Of a stretch of DNA of 64,000 nucleotides, positions 34,691-54,179 are shown in pieces. This stretch comes from Apteryx mantelli (Eukaryota; Chordata; Aves; Apterygiformes; Apterygidae). A program made the translations under genes and the position numbers. The notes below the pieces were generated by a model that did not search any database, had not been told where the DNA came from, and saw only the letters and a program-made list of their open reading frames with translations. How positions within the stretch are numbered: the first letter of the stretch is position 1; each line of letters opens with the position of its first letter. The stretch is from the NCBI RefSeq assembly GCF_036417845.1, contig NC_090013.1:873001-937000 (forward strand), in the 5' to 3' direction.

Positions 34691-36500
34691 CGGGGCCGCG
34701 TGTGCAATGGCGTCGCGTGTGCGCAGCGCGTGCTGGGACGGGGCGCTCGCACACGCGTGCACACGCACACGCACACGCGTGTTCACCCGCTGCCGCCCCG
34801 CACACGCCACCCCCCCCCCCCAGCCAGGCCGGGACCCAGGCGTCCGGGCGCTGCCCAGCCCCCCCCATCGGCCAAGAAGGGGCCCAGGCGTCCGGGGCGG
34901 GGGGGGGCAATAACCCCCCCGGGGGGGGGGGGCAACTTGGCCGGAGGGAAGAACAAAGGAGACAGCAAAAAGAGAGGCCCCAAAATGGGGCAAAACCACC
35001 CCAAAACGGGGCCTCTCCCCCGGAAGGGTTCGGGAGGGGGGGCTCCCCTCCCCCCCCCGGACGCCTGGGCCCACCTGCGGGGGGGGGGGGGGGGAGGGGG
35101 TCGGGGGCGGCGAGCCCGGACGCCGGGGCCCTTCGGCGGGCGGGGGGCTGGCGCGGGGGCGGGGGGGCGCCCGGACGCCGGGGTCCCCGGGCCCCGGGGG
35201 AGGCTCGGGGGAGGTTTGGGGCGAGTTCAGGGGATTTTGGCTCTGCTCGGCGGCGGTTTTTCGCTCGACGCCGAGGCCTGGAAGCCATTAGGGCGCCGCT
35301 CCCCCCCCTTCCCCCCCCCCCCCCCGGCCCCACGGCCGCGCCGAGCCAGGAGGGGGGCGGGGAGCGGGCCCAGGCGTCCGGGCGCCCCCCGCTGCCGTGG
35401 GGCCCGGGTTGGGGGGGGGGCCCAGGCGTCCGGGAGCCCCCCCACCCCCCACCATGGAGACATGGGGAGCGGGCCCAGGCGTCCGGGCGCCCCCCCCTCA
35501 CCATGGGGCCCACGCAGGAGCGGGCCCAGGCGTCCGGGCACCCCCCATCACCGTGGGTCCCCCGTGGGGAGGGGGCCCAGGCGTCCGGGCGCCCCCCCGT
35601 CACCGCGGGACCCACGCGGGGAGGGGGCCCAGGCGTCCGGGCGGCCCCGCTGCCCCCCCGGGGGGCCCCGGCGTCCGGGCGGCGGCGGGCAGGGAAGGGT
35701 TAAGGCGCGCGGGAGCCCTTGGCAGGGCGCCCCGGGGTTTTGGCTGCGGCTGAAAAGCTTTTGGGGGGGGTTGGGGGGGGGCGGGGGGGAGGGGAGGGGC
35801 GGGGGGGAGGGGAGGGGAGCCCGCGCCGAGCCCATCCCCCCCCCTCCCCTCCGCCTTCTCCCCCCCCTCCCTCCCAAGCCGGGGAGGGGCCGCGTTTAGG
35901 AGCATTACGGTAGGGAGCGACCCCCTTTTCTCCCCCCCCCCCCCCCGCGGGGAGCGCGGCCCCTGGCGGCGGGAGGCGGCGCTGCAGGGCCCGGGGGCAC
36001 CGGGGGGGAGTCGGGGGGGATCGGGGGTACCCGGACCCCCCCCCGCGGCCTCTTCCAGCCCCTTTTCGGCGGCCTCGAGGCTGCTCTGCTGCTCCGGGGC
36101 TGCGGCCAGACCGCCCCCCCCCCCCGCCACTACCGGGGTCCCCTCACCCTTTTTGGGGTCCCCCCACCCCTATCGGTGTCCCCTCTGCCTCTGGGGTCCC
36201 CCCCACCCCACTTGGGCCCCCCCCGCCCTATTGGGGTCTCCCTAAACCCTGTTGGGGTCCCCTCCGTTTTCGCGGTCCCCTCCGTTTTCGCGGTCCCCCC
36301 CCTCTACTTCAGGGTTTCCCCTACCCCACTGGGGTTCCCCCCCACTCCTATGGGTCCCCCGGCACCCACGGGGGGCCCCCCGCCCTCCGCGACCCCCCAC
36401 CCCACCGGGGACCCCCAAATTTCCCCCCCTCTCCACACCGGGACCCCCACGACTGGGTCCCTTCCCCACCGCAGCCCCCGGGCTCGCTGCCCGCAACCGC
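34690..36500. other. NFIX-GADD45GIP1 interval, no recognised gene
   Basis: The interval holds motif copies (34835-35665), G/C runs and unique patches near 35215-35300 and 36050-36120. A minus-strand open frame around 35600-36130 begins MAGGGGGLAAAPEQQSSLEA and has a mildly helical look, but no homology is recognised. Human DAND5 sits in the equivalent place; no cystine-knot pattern was found in any frame here. Confidence 0.5.
35365..35670. repeat. Six GGGCCCAGGCGTCCGGG copies in a ~52-bp tandem
   Basis: Copies at about 35369, 35421, 35475, 35523, 35577 and 35627, plus a diverged one at 35665, all in one orientation, with CACCATGGGG or CACCGCGGG linkers. Confidence 0.92.
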
Positions 36501-36525
36501 CGCCACGACGTCACCGCCGGCGGCC

Positions 36526-36636
36526 GGCTTCCGCCCAGTGCTCCGCTCACTTCCGCCAAAACCTTCACTCACTTCCGCCTGTGCTTCACCCCGCTTCCGC
36601 CCCGCCGCAGCTACCCTCTCGCGTCACTTCCGCCTC
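36526..36636 (+). promoter_or_regulatory. GADD45GIP1 promoter: five ETS-type TTCCGCC sites
   Basis: CTTCCGCC occurs at about 36528, 36550, 36572, 36594 and 36628; three copies have the full TCACTTCCGCC. ETS-family GABPA sites are common in promoters of nuclear genes for mitochondrial ribosomal proteins. The cluster ends about 20 bp before the start codon, which lies in an AAGATGGCGGC (YY1-type) context. Confidence 0.65.
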
Positions 36637-36653
36637 CCTCCTCCCGCGGCAAG

Positions 36654-37890
36654 ATGGCGGCGCCCTTGTGGCGGGCGCTGGCGGCGGCGGCGCTGGGCCC
36701 GGCCCCGGCGCGCGGGTACCGGGCGGCGCCGCTGCGGCGGAACCTGGGCGGCGTGTACCGGCCCGACCCCGCGGACCCGCGGACGCCGCCGTGGCAGCTG
36801 GAGCCGCGCTACGAGGCGCGGCTCTTCGGGCGCTTCGGGGCGGCGTCCGGGGTGGCGGCGGCGCGGCTGTGGCCGGACCCGGAGCGGCTGCGGGAGCTGG
36901 AGGCCGAGGAGCGCGAGTGGTGCCCGGCGCTGCGCGACATGGAGGCGGCGCTGGAGCTGCGCGAGCGGCAGGGAGGAGCAGCAGCGGGCCGAGAGGTGCG
37001 GGGAGCGCCGGGACCCGGGGGGACCGGGATGGGCCACGGGGGGGAGGCTGGGGGGGGAGCAGGATGGAGGAGTCAGGAACGGAGTGGGGGGGACCGGGAT
37101 GGGGGGGGGATCGGCACCGTGGGGGGGACTGAGGGGGAGGGACCGGGGCCGGCCGGGACCGGGAAGGAGTCAGGCACTGGGGCCGGGATGGGGGGCACCG
37201 GGACTGGGGTGGGGGTGGGGGTGGATAGGCACCGGGGGGGGGAACCGGGATGGGACGGGGGGGGCGGTACTGGGATCAGGACCGGGGACCACTGGGACCA
37301 GGAGGGGGGGGGGAACCAACTGGCCTCGAGGGGGGGGACAAGAACCGGGGGGGGGCCACGGGACAATGGGGGGGGGGGGGGCCATGGGACGAAGGGGGGG
37401 GGAGTCCGGTGGGGACTGGGGAAATGGAAGGGAACTATGGGGTGGACAACCTGGGATTTGGGGGGGGGGGGAGCCGGGATGGGGGCTGTACAGACCCCGG
37501 GGGGGGGCAGTGCCCGGCGTGGCGCGGCCCCCCCCCCCCCCCCCAGCAATGCCGATGGCGGCGGCAGGGCGCAGCGGGTGGCGGCGGCACTGGAGCGGAT
37601 GCCGGGGCTGGTGGCGGCGTGGCGGCAGGAGCGGGAGGGCGGGCGCGGCAGCGGGCGCGGGCGGGAGGCGGCGCGGCGGGCGGCGGTGCTGGCGGCCCGG
37701 GGGGGCCCCGCGGGGGGGGGCGCCCGCGGGGGGGCCCCGCGCCCAGGCCCTGCTCGACGACCTGGAGCGGCAGCAGCGGCGGCAGGAGAAGCGGCGCCGG
37801 CGGCAGCAGCGGGCAGGAGGAGGCGCGTCAGGCCCTGGCTGCCGCCCACGAGGCCGCCGCCGCCGCGCCCCCCCCCGGGTCCCCCACTGA
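36654..37890 (+). CDS. GADD45GIP1: GADD45GIP1 (CRIF1, mitoribosome protein mL64)
   Basis: This is a mitochondrial large-ribosomal-subunit protein at the exit tunnel. Exon 1 (36654-36995) encodes [20 protein letters not shown], an alanine/arginine-rich leader fitting mitochondrial targeting. The conserved [20 protein letters not shown] and [18 protein letters not shown] follow. Exon 2 (about 37547-37890) encodes [40 protein letters not shown] and [16 protein letters not shown], matching the family's C-terminal half. These pieces lie in three frames: one extra base before EEQQRAER in exon 1, and one-base shifts near the GGGGGGGCCCC runs and after RRRRQQR in exon 2. Since the protein is essential, consensus errors in G/C runs are the likely cause. 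The stop at 37888-37890 is the best guess. Confidence 0.9.
36996..37546 (+). repeat. GADD45GIP1 intron, ACCGGGATGGGGG array
   Basis: G-rich units such as GGGACCGGGATGGGGGG repeat every 20-45 bp through most of the intron. The acceptor at 37546 follows a long C run. Confidence 0.75.
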
Positions 37891-38206
37891 ACGGCGCCCG
37901 AAACGGCCTGAAACGGCCCCGAAAACGGGGACGGGGCCCCCGGCGTCCTGGCTCACGCACCCCCGCAGCACCCAAAACGGCCCCAAAATGGCGACGGGGC
38001 CGCGGCGTCCGGGTTCATCCTCTCCGTCTCCTGCAATGGCCCCAAAACCAGGGTGGGACGCGGGTGTCCGGGTTCAGCCCCGAAATCACCCAAACCAGCC
38101 CCCAAAACTGGGACAGGGCCCAGGCGTCCGGGGCTCCGCCCCCCCCCCCCCCCCCAGGCTCACTGCAAACGGACACGCGGCCACGGGCAGGTTTAAAATT
38201 CTGCTT

Positions 38207-38212
38207 TTTAAT
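38207..38212 (-). terminator. RAD23A polyadenylation signal ATTAAA (likely)
   Basis: TTTAAT on the + strand reads ATTAAA on the RAD23A strand, 445 bp past its stop, in the only AT-rich patch of the interval. GADD45GIP1 also ends nearby on the other strand, without an obvious AATAAA. Confidence 0.5.
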
Positions 38213-38656
38213 CTTTTCCTTCCTAGATTTTGTTATGTTTTTTACACGGCGGTGGAGCCCCCCCCTCCTCCTCCCTCCCCCCCCCCCGGCAGCGGCTCGC
38301 GTTTCCATGGGGCGAAACGAGGGGGAAAAAGTGATTTTGGGGGTTGGGGGGGGGGGGACGGGGACAGAAGAAGCGCTTTTCCACCAGCGTTTTTTCCCAC
38401 CAGCGTGCCGCCCCCCTTAAGAGCGGGCGGGCGCTGGCGGGGGGGCAGCCAATCAGCACCGCTCCCTCGGGGCGTGGCGGGGCCGGGGCCCAATGAGGCT
38501 CCCCTGCCCCGCGGCTCCCTTAAAGGGGGAGCGGCGCTGTGGCCCCCCCCCCCCGCACAGGTGCTGTAGGGTGCGGGCAGCCCCGGGGGGGGAGGGGGGC
38601 AGGGCCGCGGCCCCAGCGGTGGCGGGGGAGGGGGGGCGCCCGGCCCGGCCCCCCCC

Positions 38657-43470
<4,814 letters not shown>

Positions 43471-43540
43471 GGCGGCGGGGCGGCCCGGGCGGATCCTCCA
43501 ACGGACGCGGCGGCGGCCCCACAACATGCAACTCACGCCG

Positions 43541-43740
43541 CCGCCATCTTAGGCGCCCCGCCGCTTCCGCCACGTGACGCGGGGGGGCCGGAAGCGCGTC
43601 ACGCCGCTCCCCTCCTCCCGCTCGCTCCTCTCCCCCCCTCCCTCCCCCTCCCGCCTGCCTGCCCGCGCGCCGCCGTCACGTGACGCGGGGAAAAGCGGCG
43701 CGGTCACGTGAGGCGAAGGGGGCAACACAAAATGGCGGCG
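43541..43740 (-). promoter_or_regulatory. RAD23A promoter: three CACGTGA boxes, YY1-type sites
   Basis: CACGTGAC at 43571-43578, GTCACGTGAC at 43675-43684 and GTCACGTGA at 43703-43711 are E-boxes of the USF/TFE/CLEAR type. AAGATGGCGG (43541-43550, minus strand) and AAAATGGCGGCG (43729-43740) are YY1-type. The interval between the CALR polyadenylation signal and the RAD23A start is only about 350 bp. Confidence 0.6.
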
Positions 43741-43821
43741 CCGTGGGCAACATGGCCGGGGCGGCGGCGCGACGGCGACGAGAAGAAGCGGAGCGGAGCC
43801 GAGCACGGGGCCGAAACGAGC

Positions 43822-43827
43822 TTTAAT
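43822..43827 (-). terminator. CALR polyadenylation signal ATTAAA
   Basis: TTTAAT on the + strand reads ATTAAA for CALR, 440 bp past its stop and directly upstream of the RAD23A promoter on the same strand. Confidence 0.65.
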
Positions 43828-44266
43828 TTAATAGAAACCGGTCTGCGTCTGCCGTACATTCAAGTGTGACCGCGAGCGCCCCGCCGCCCGCCCGCCTCCC
43901 CCCGCGGCCCGGTGAGCGCCGCCCCCCCCCCCCTTCCCCAGCCCCGGTACCGGGCCCGGCGGCGCTGCCCGAGCGGCTGTTCCTGAGTCAGCCCCGGCCG
44001 CGGCCCCTCCCCGCGGCGGGGGGGCCCCGGCCCGCTCCTCCCCTCCCTCTTTTTCCCCCCGTGGGCAGGAGGCAGCCGGTACCGGAGGGGAGGGAGGGGG
44101 GTTGGTAGGGGAAGGGGGGGGGGGGAAACCCGGTGCAGCAGCCGGTAACAGGGATTTTTTGGGGGGACACAACAGCAACACCCATAAAAAAAGAAAGTCC
44201 AAGTCTCATAGAGACATTAGGGGGCCCGGGGGGGGCACGGTGGGGCCCGGGGGGGCCACCCCGGCC

Positions 44267-47200
44267 TCACAGCTCGTCCTTGAGGGCAGCCCCCGCCTCG
44301 TCCTCCTCCTCCTTGTCGCCTTCCTCCTCGTCGTCATCGTCCTCATCCTCGTCGCCCTCCGCGTCGTCGTCGCCCTCCTCCTCCTTCCGCTTCTTGTCCT
44401 CCTCCTCCTGCTTCTTCCGCTGCTCCTCATCCTGCTGCTCCTTCATCTTCCTCTCTGCCTCCTGCAGGGGGGGGACAGGGGTGTCACCACGGTGTCCTCC
44501 TGTGTGTCCCCCCCCCCCAGGAAGGCAGCCAGGACCCCAAAGGGAGCCTGGGGGGCAGCAGGGTTTCCCCCCCCCCTCAGAGCCAGCGGGGCCAGGGGAG
44601 GTGGCCAGGACCCCCCCAATAGAGCTGGGGAGTCAGTGGGGACCCCCCCACAGCACCTGGGGGGCACAGGGACCCCCCCATGGAGTGGGGGAGTCAGTGG
44701 GGACCCCCCCATGGAGCCAGAAGGGCTGGGGAGGCAGCAGGAACCCCCCCCCCCACAGAGCCTGGGGGGGGGCAGCAGGGAGGTAACAGGGACCCCCCCA
44801 CACACAGAGCCTGGGGGCAGCAGGGGTTTTCCCCCCCCCAATACCTTGGTGGCCCCCCAGGTCTCGTTGCCAAACTCCTCGGCGAACTTCTCGTCGTCCG
44901 TGATGAGGAAGTTGTCGAAGATGGTGCCCGACTTCACCTAGGGCAGAGCGTGGGGTGTCACGGGGGGGCTCCCCAACGAGGGCGGGGGGCTCCCCAAAAA
45001 ACAGCCCCCCACGTACCTGCCAGAGGTCGAGGCCGACGACGCCGAAGCTCTCGTAGGCGTAGAGGGTGGGGTCGGGGGTGTAGTCGGGGTTGTCGATCTC
45101 GGGGTGCACCCACTTGCCCTTGTAGTCGGGGTTGTCGATCTGCTGCGGCCGCCACTCGCCCTGGGACAGCGGGGATGCGCCGTGAGGCCGAAGGCTCCGA
45201 AAACCGCCCCCCCCTCCTCATCCTCCCCGGGGCTCCCTGCCCCAGCGCCCCGTGGAAACACCTCCGCGCCGCCCGCGCTCATCCCGACCCCGGGAAGGCG
45301 CTGCGGGCGCCTCACCTTGTACTCGGGGTTCTGGATCACGGGGGGCTCCCACTCGCCGTCCATCTCCTCATCCCAGTCCTCCGGCTTCTTGGCGTCGGGG
45401 TCCGGGATGTGCTCGGGCTTGTCCCAGTCCTGGGGGCGGGCGGGGAGGGGTCAGCGCCCCCCCCCCAGAGCCGCCTCGACCCCCCCCTCCCCTCCGCTCC
45501 GCTCCCGGCACGGCCGCCCACCTCGGGCTTGGTGTCCTCGGGGTCGTCGATCTTGGCGCGCTCGTCCCAGTCGTCGGGTTTCTTGGCCTCGGGGTCCTTG
45601 ATCTTTTTGGGGGGCAGGAAGTCCCAGTCGTCCTCCAGGCTGCCCGACTCCACCTTGCTGTTGTCGATCTTCACCTCGTAGGTGTTGTCGGGGCGCACGA
45701 CGAGGGTGTAGAGGTGGGTGAACTCGTCGTCCTGCGGGGCGCGGACGGGGCGGGGGGGGCAGCAGCTCAGCCACGGGGCCGGGACAGGCCGGGGGGGCCC
45801 CCCGCGCCCCGCTCCCCACCCACCTTGCAGCGGATGTCCTTGTTGATCAGCACGTTCTTCCCCTTGTAGTTGAAGATGACATGGACCTTCTTGTGCCGGG
45901 ACCGCAGATGTCGGGGCCTGGCGGGGGGGAGGGAGAAAAACGAGGCGGTTAAGGGAGCAGAGCCACCCCCGGACACGGCTCCGGCGTCTCCCGGAGCTTC
46001 CCGGCGGGATGGGGGACAGTCCGCTCCCAGCCGAGGGACGGTGCCAGGGAAGGGGGGTCGCCACAGCAGCCCGCACCGAACATGATGTTGTACTCGGAGT
46101 CGCCGTGCATGTCCTCCTGGTTCAGGCCGGCCGGGAAGAGCTTCACGTAGCCGCCGCCGCAGTCGATGTTCTGCTCGTGCTTCACCGTGAACTGCACCAC
46201 CAGCGTCTTGTCCTTGTTGCTGAAGGGCTCGAAGCGGGAGGAGATGGCGTAGAAACGGGCGTCCTGGCTCGTCTGGATGCCTGCGGGCCGGGGAGGGGAG
46301 AGCGGTCAAGGCCTGGGAGCCGGCAGGGTCCCAGCCGCGGGTCCCGCTAGGGCCAGCGGAGCACAGGGAGCGACTCAGCTCCGAGCCCCGCAGCATCCAA
46401 AGGGCTGCAGGACTCCTCCTCCCCAAAAAACACCCTGTCACCCAGCTGTTGTCCCCGCCACGGGGGTGGCCACAGGCTGGGTGGCCGCAGGCCGCCCTCA
46501 CGGAGCCCCCTGGCTCCATCCACCCCGTGTCACCGCTACCCCAGCGTGACACGGTCCCCCCACGTGGCTCTCCGCACTCTGACAGAGCCGCCGGGCTCGT
46601 TAACCATTAACCACCCTTGAGCAGCAGGCGGAGGAAAGCGTCCTCCTCCTCTTCCTCTCCCGCGGGGCGGCCGAGCCCCGGGGATGGCAGCCGGCGCCTC
46701 ACCTTTATCCTTCTCAGCGTCGCCGTAGAACTTGCCGGCCGTGAGGATGAACTTGCCGTAGTCCGACTTGTGCTTGGATTCCACCCACCGGCTGCTCCAG
46801 GCGTCTGCGGAGAAGGAAGAGGGTCAGGGAAGCACCGACCCGGGAGGCGGCGAGGCCCCGCACCACCCCGCCGTCCGGCCTCTGCTAGTGCCGGATTCTC
46901 CCCCAGCCCTGGATTCTCCCCCAAAGGCAGGATCAGGCCGTAAGAGCCCAAACCCGGCTGAGCGCTGGCCGCTGCCGGGGTCTTCCTCGGCGCGAAGGGC
47001 TTCCTTCCCCAAGGAAGGGCCACTGCCGAGGGGGCTGCCTCTGCGGCAGAGCCAGGTGGCCGTATCGCAGCTATTCCGCGGTTATCCGGCATTTCCAGGG
47101 GAGAAGAGGGAGGCAGGGTGGCTCCGACCCCGCTGGGGAAGCCCAGGATGGGGGGAGCAGGCCTCGGTGCCACCGCAGGCCCCGCATCGCAGGTGCAGGC

Positions 47201-48446
47201 CGGGGTGAGCCCGGGCCCACGTCTCCCTCCGGCCCCGGCAAATACTCCGCCCGCGGCAGGCGGGAATCGAGTTTTGCCCCCGGCGCGGAGCCCCGGCTTC
47301 CTGCCAGCTGCGCAGCCGGGAGCCGTCACGCTCCAGAGGAGCCCCTCGATCCGGGCTGCCCACCTGCACGGCGGCACCGCGACGGCCCGCCGCGTCCCCC
47401 TCCCCGGCACGCCGGGGGAGGCCGGAGCTGCTGCAGAGGGGCTCGTTGGGAGGGATTTGGGGGCTCAGGGAAGGACAAACCCGCAGCAGGAGGCGGCTTC
47501 CGTCCACCCCGTGGGGAAACACCCCACCGAGGGCACCCGAAGGCCCTGCCGTCCCCCTCCCCAGCTGCTGGCTCCTGGGAGGGGGGGCCTCTACTCCCAG
47601 CAGCCCCTTCCAAAGCCCTTTTGTTTCCCCCAGCCCAGGGGAGGCCTTGCAGCCCCCCATGGCCTCCCCAGGCCCTTATTCCCCCCCCCAGAGGCCTCTC
47701 AGCCCCCCATACCTTCCTCCAGACCCCCAGCCCCAGCTCGGGGCAGACGCTGACCTCGTAGCCCCCCATGTCCTTCCTGTGACCCTCATCCCCAGGTCGG
47801 GGAGGCCTCTCTGCCCCCATGTTCCCCCCAGCCCAGGGGGAACCTCTCAGCCCCCCCACGTCCTTCCTACAACCCTCATCCCCCCCAACCCAAGCGCTCC
47901 AGAGACCTCCCAGGCCTCCCCCTTCCCCAGCACCCCTAGTCCTGCCTCAAGGCAGGCTCAGTTCCCCTATAGCCTTTCTATGACCCTGATCCCCCCCACC
48001 CCCAGCCCAAGGGAGGCCTCTCAGGCCTTGTATCTACCCCAGGACCCCCAGCCCAGCCCTGCAGCCCCCCCATATCGCTCCCGTGCCCCCCAGGCCAGAG
48101 AAGACCTCGCAGGCCCCACAGCTGCCTCAGGACCCCCCAGCCTGGCCCTGCAGCTGCTCACATCCCTCCATGACTCCCCCCAATCCCTCACCCCACGACA
48201 CCCCCAAGCCATTTGTCCCCCCTAGGACCCCCATCGTCTCACTACAGCCCCCCCAGCCCATGGGAGACCCGCAGCGCCCCTCAGACGCAGCCCCACATCC
48301 TGCCCAGGGCCCCCCCTAACACCCCCAGCGGCGAGGATCCCCCCTCACCTCCATCCCCGAACTCCTCCCGGAAGTACTGGGTGGGCCCCGCCGCCACCAG
48401 CCCCAGGAGGGCGCCGAGCAGGAAGGGGAGACCGAGGGGGCTCATG
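44267..48446 (-). CDS. CALR: CALR (calreticulin)
   Basis: Calreticulin is the calcium-binding lectin chaperone of the ER lumen. Nine minus-strand exons: 48349-48446 (signal peptide [20 protein letters not shown]), 46703-46804, 46077-46280, 45824-45917, 45522-45731, 45316-45429, 45017-45160, 44845-44937 and 44267-44461. Landmarks are [32 protein letters not shown] and PDICGPG (the disulfide pair), [20 protein letters not shown], three DPxxxKPxDWDE P-domain repeats, three GxWxPxxIxNPxY repeats, LDLWQ, an Asp/Glu-rich tail and the retrieval signal KDEL. Exon 4 is 94 bp where 95 is expected: the codon ACC in GPGTKKV has lost a C, which breaks the frame. Everything else is intact, so this is probably a consensus error. 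A TATA box and an ER-stress element lie upstream. Confidence 0.97.
44490..44840. repeat. CALR last intron: ~40-bp CAGCAGGGACCCCCCC array
   Basis: About eight copies of units such as CAGCAGGGACCCCCCCAC followed by AGAGCCTGGGGGGCAG, alternating with GGGGAGTCAGTGGGGACCC. Confidence 0.88.
47440..48335. repeat. CALR intron 1: degenerate CAGCCCCCCATGTCCTTCCT array
   Basis: A 60-80-bp unit (CAGCCCCCCAT, CCTTCCTATGACCCTCATCC, AGGGGAGGCCTCTCAG) repeats about twelve times with substantial divergence. Exon 1 follows at once on the right. Confidence 0.8.
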
Positions 48447-48559
48447 TCGCCGGGGGTCCCACACAGTGCCGCGGAGGCGCCTGGCCCTTTAAGTGGCTCG
48501 TCCCTGCCCGGCCCGGCGGCGCCCAGACACTGCGGAGGGGGGCGGTGGCGGCGCCCCCA

Positions 48560-48740
48560 TTTATATGGCTCCGGCCTCTCGGCCCGCCCCTGCCCGCTCC
48601 CTATTGGCCCGCGCTCGTGAGGGGCCCGCTCCCATTGGCCCCTCGCCCGCTCGCCGGCTTCGGCGGCTCCCCCGAACGTTGGCGTCCCAGATGGCCGCTT
48701 CCCATTGGCTGAGAGCGGGGGCCAATGAAGAGCGACCACG
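48560..48740 (-). promoter_or_regulatory. CALR promoter: TATA box, CCAAT boxes, exact ER-stress element
   Basis: TTTATA at 48560-48565 reads TATAAA on the CALR strand, 114 bp upstream of its ATG. Inverted CCAAT boxes (ATTGG) sit at 48603, 48634 and 48704. CCAAT-GAAGAGCGA-CCACG at 48722-48740 is an exact ER-stress element (CCAAT-N9-CCACG), bound by NF-Y plus ATF6 in known ER chaperone promoters; the element works in either orientation. A GTCACGTGG E-box lies at 48812-48820. Confidence 0.82.
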
Positions 48741-49144
48741 CGTTCGGGGGGAGACGCCCCCCCCCTCCCGCTCCTTCCCTCCCTTCGCGCGGTGCGTCAC
48801 TCGCTGCCGGGGTCACGTGGGGCCCGGGCGCTCTTAAAGGGCCAGCCGCCTGCGGAGCACGTGGGAGGAGGCGCTCGCCATCCCGTAATAGCAGCGGGAA
48901 GGGGAAGAGAAGAAGTAGCATGGATGGGGAAGGGGAGCACGGGGGGGGGGGCCCTTGGGGGTGGTCGTACAACTACAGTGTGTTATGACCTGAAATGGAA
49001 GCGTGATGTGATGATGGTGTAATGGCCCCTCATGATCTCATAGCCTAGATCAACAGGGAGGACCCTAGCGTGTCAAAACCGGGGAGGGGGGTGGGCGGGG
49101 GGACCCGGGGGCAGTTGGGGGGGCAGAGGAAGCACCCCCCCCCC

Positions 49145-49412
49145 ACCCTGTTGCCATGATAATGGTGCCCTTTGGTTTTGCATCACCGTAGCAATGGGCG
49201 GGCTAGGCCTGGACATAGGGTCCTCGGGGGGAGGGGGGTGGTCACCATGGCAACAGATTGAGGGGAAGGACCCAGAAATGTTGCTATGACAATAGCTTTG
49301 GGGGGGGCAAGCAGATCCATTGCTATAGCAGCTGAGACCCTCAATGTCCCTGGTACCACAGGTGTCGGTGGTGCCGGTTACTAAGGCAACCAAGCGCCTG
49401 ATGATGTCATGC
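49145..49412 (+). promoter_or_regulatory. Cluster of six RFX X-box-like sites plus CRE-like site upstream of FARSA
   Basis: Sites: GTTGCCATGATAAT (49150), ATCACCGTAGCAAT (49182), GTCACCATGGCAAC (49241, a perfect GTNRCC-N2-RGYAAC), GTTGCTATGACAAT (49280), ATTGCTATAGCAGC (49319) and GTTACTAAGGCAAC (49377). TGATGTCA follows at 49402. Spacing is 32-59 bp. The cluster lies between CALR and FARSA, which are head to head, so it may serve either gene. Confidence 0.5.
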
Positions 49413-49480
49413 TGACGCCCCAAGGTGTCACCCGCCCGCAGCCCCCCTCAACGGCCCCCCTCGCGCTTCTTGCCGCGCCC

Positions 49481-49513
49481 AAGATGGCGCCCGCGCCACT
49501 CCCAAGATGGCGC
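49481..49513 (+). promoter_or_regulatory. Two AAGATGGCGC YY1-type sites at the FARSA start region
   Basis: AAGATGGCGC occurs at 49481-49490 and 49504-49513, 23 bp apart, in the 5' UTR region 105-140 bp before the FARSA ATG. YY1 sites at this position are common in TATA-less housekeeping promoters. Confidence 0.55.
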
Positions 49514-49617
49514 CCGGCCGCTACTCACCCCTGCTGAGCCCGCCCCTCGGCGGCTGCCCCCGCCCTTCTCCAGGAGCGCTTCCGGGGCGCGGCGGGGGAG
49601 CTCTTCCGGCTGCCGCG

Positions 49618-54060
<4,443 letters not shown>

Positions 54061-54158
54061 CGCGTCCCCCCCCCCGCCGCCCCCCCCCCCGGCTATTTAT
54101 GGCTGCGCCCCCCCGGCGGGGTGCACCCCCGCGCCCCCCCGGGGGGGCCCCGCGCCCC

Positions 54159-54164
54159 AATAAA
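54159..54164 (+). terminator. FARSA polyadenylation signal AATAAA
   Basis: AATAAA follows the FARSA stop by 98 bp and precedes the change to lower-GC sequence. Confidence 0.88.
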
Positions 54165-54179
54165 CCCCTCCGCCCGCCC

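Noticed and set aside
35600-36130. Minus-strand frame starting MAGGGGGLAAAPEQQSSLEA as a small gene
   Set aside because: It has composition typical of GC-rich DNA, no recognised homologue, and runs into the motif array; retained only as a remark in the interval description.
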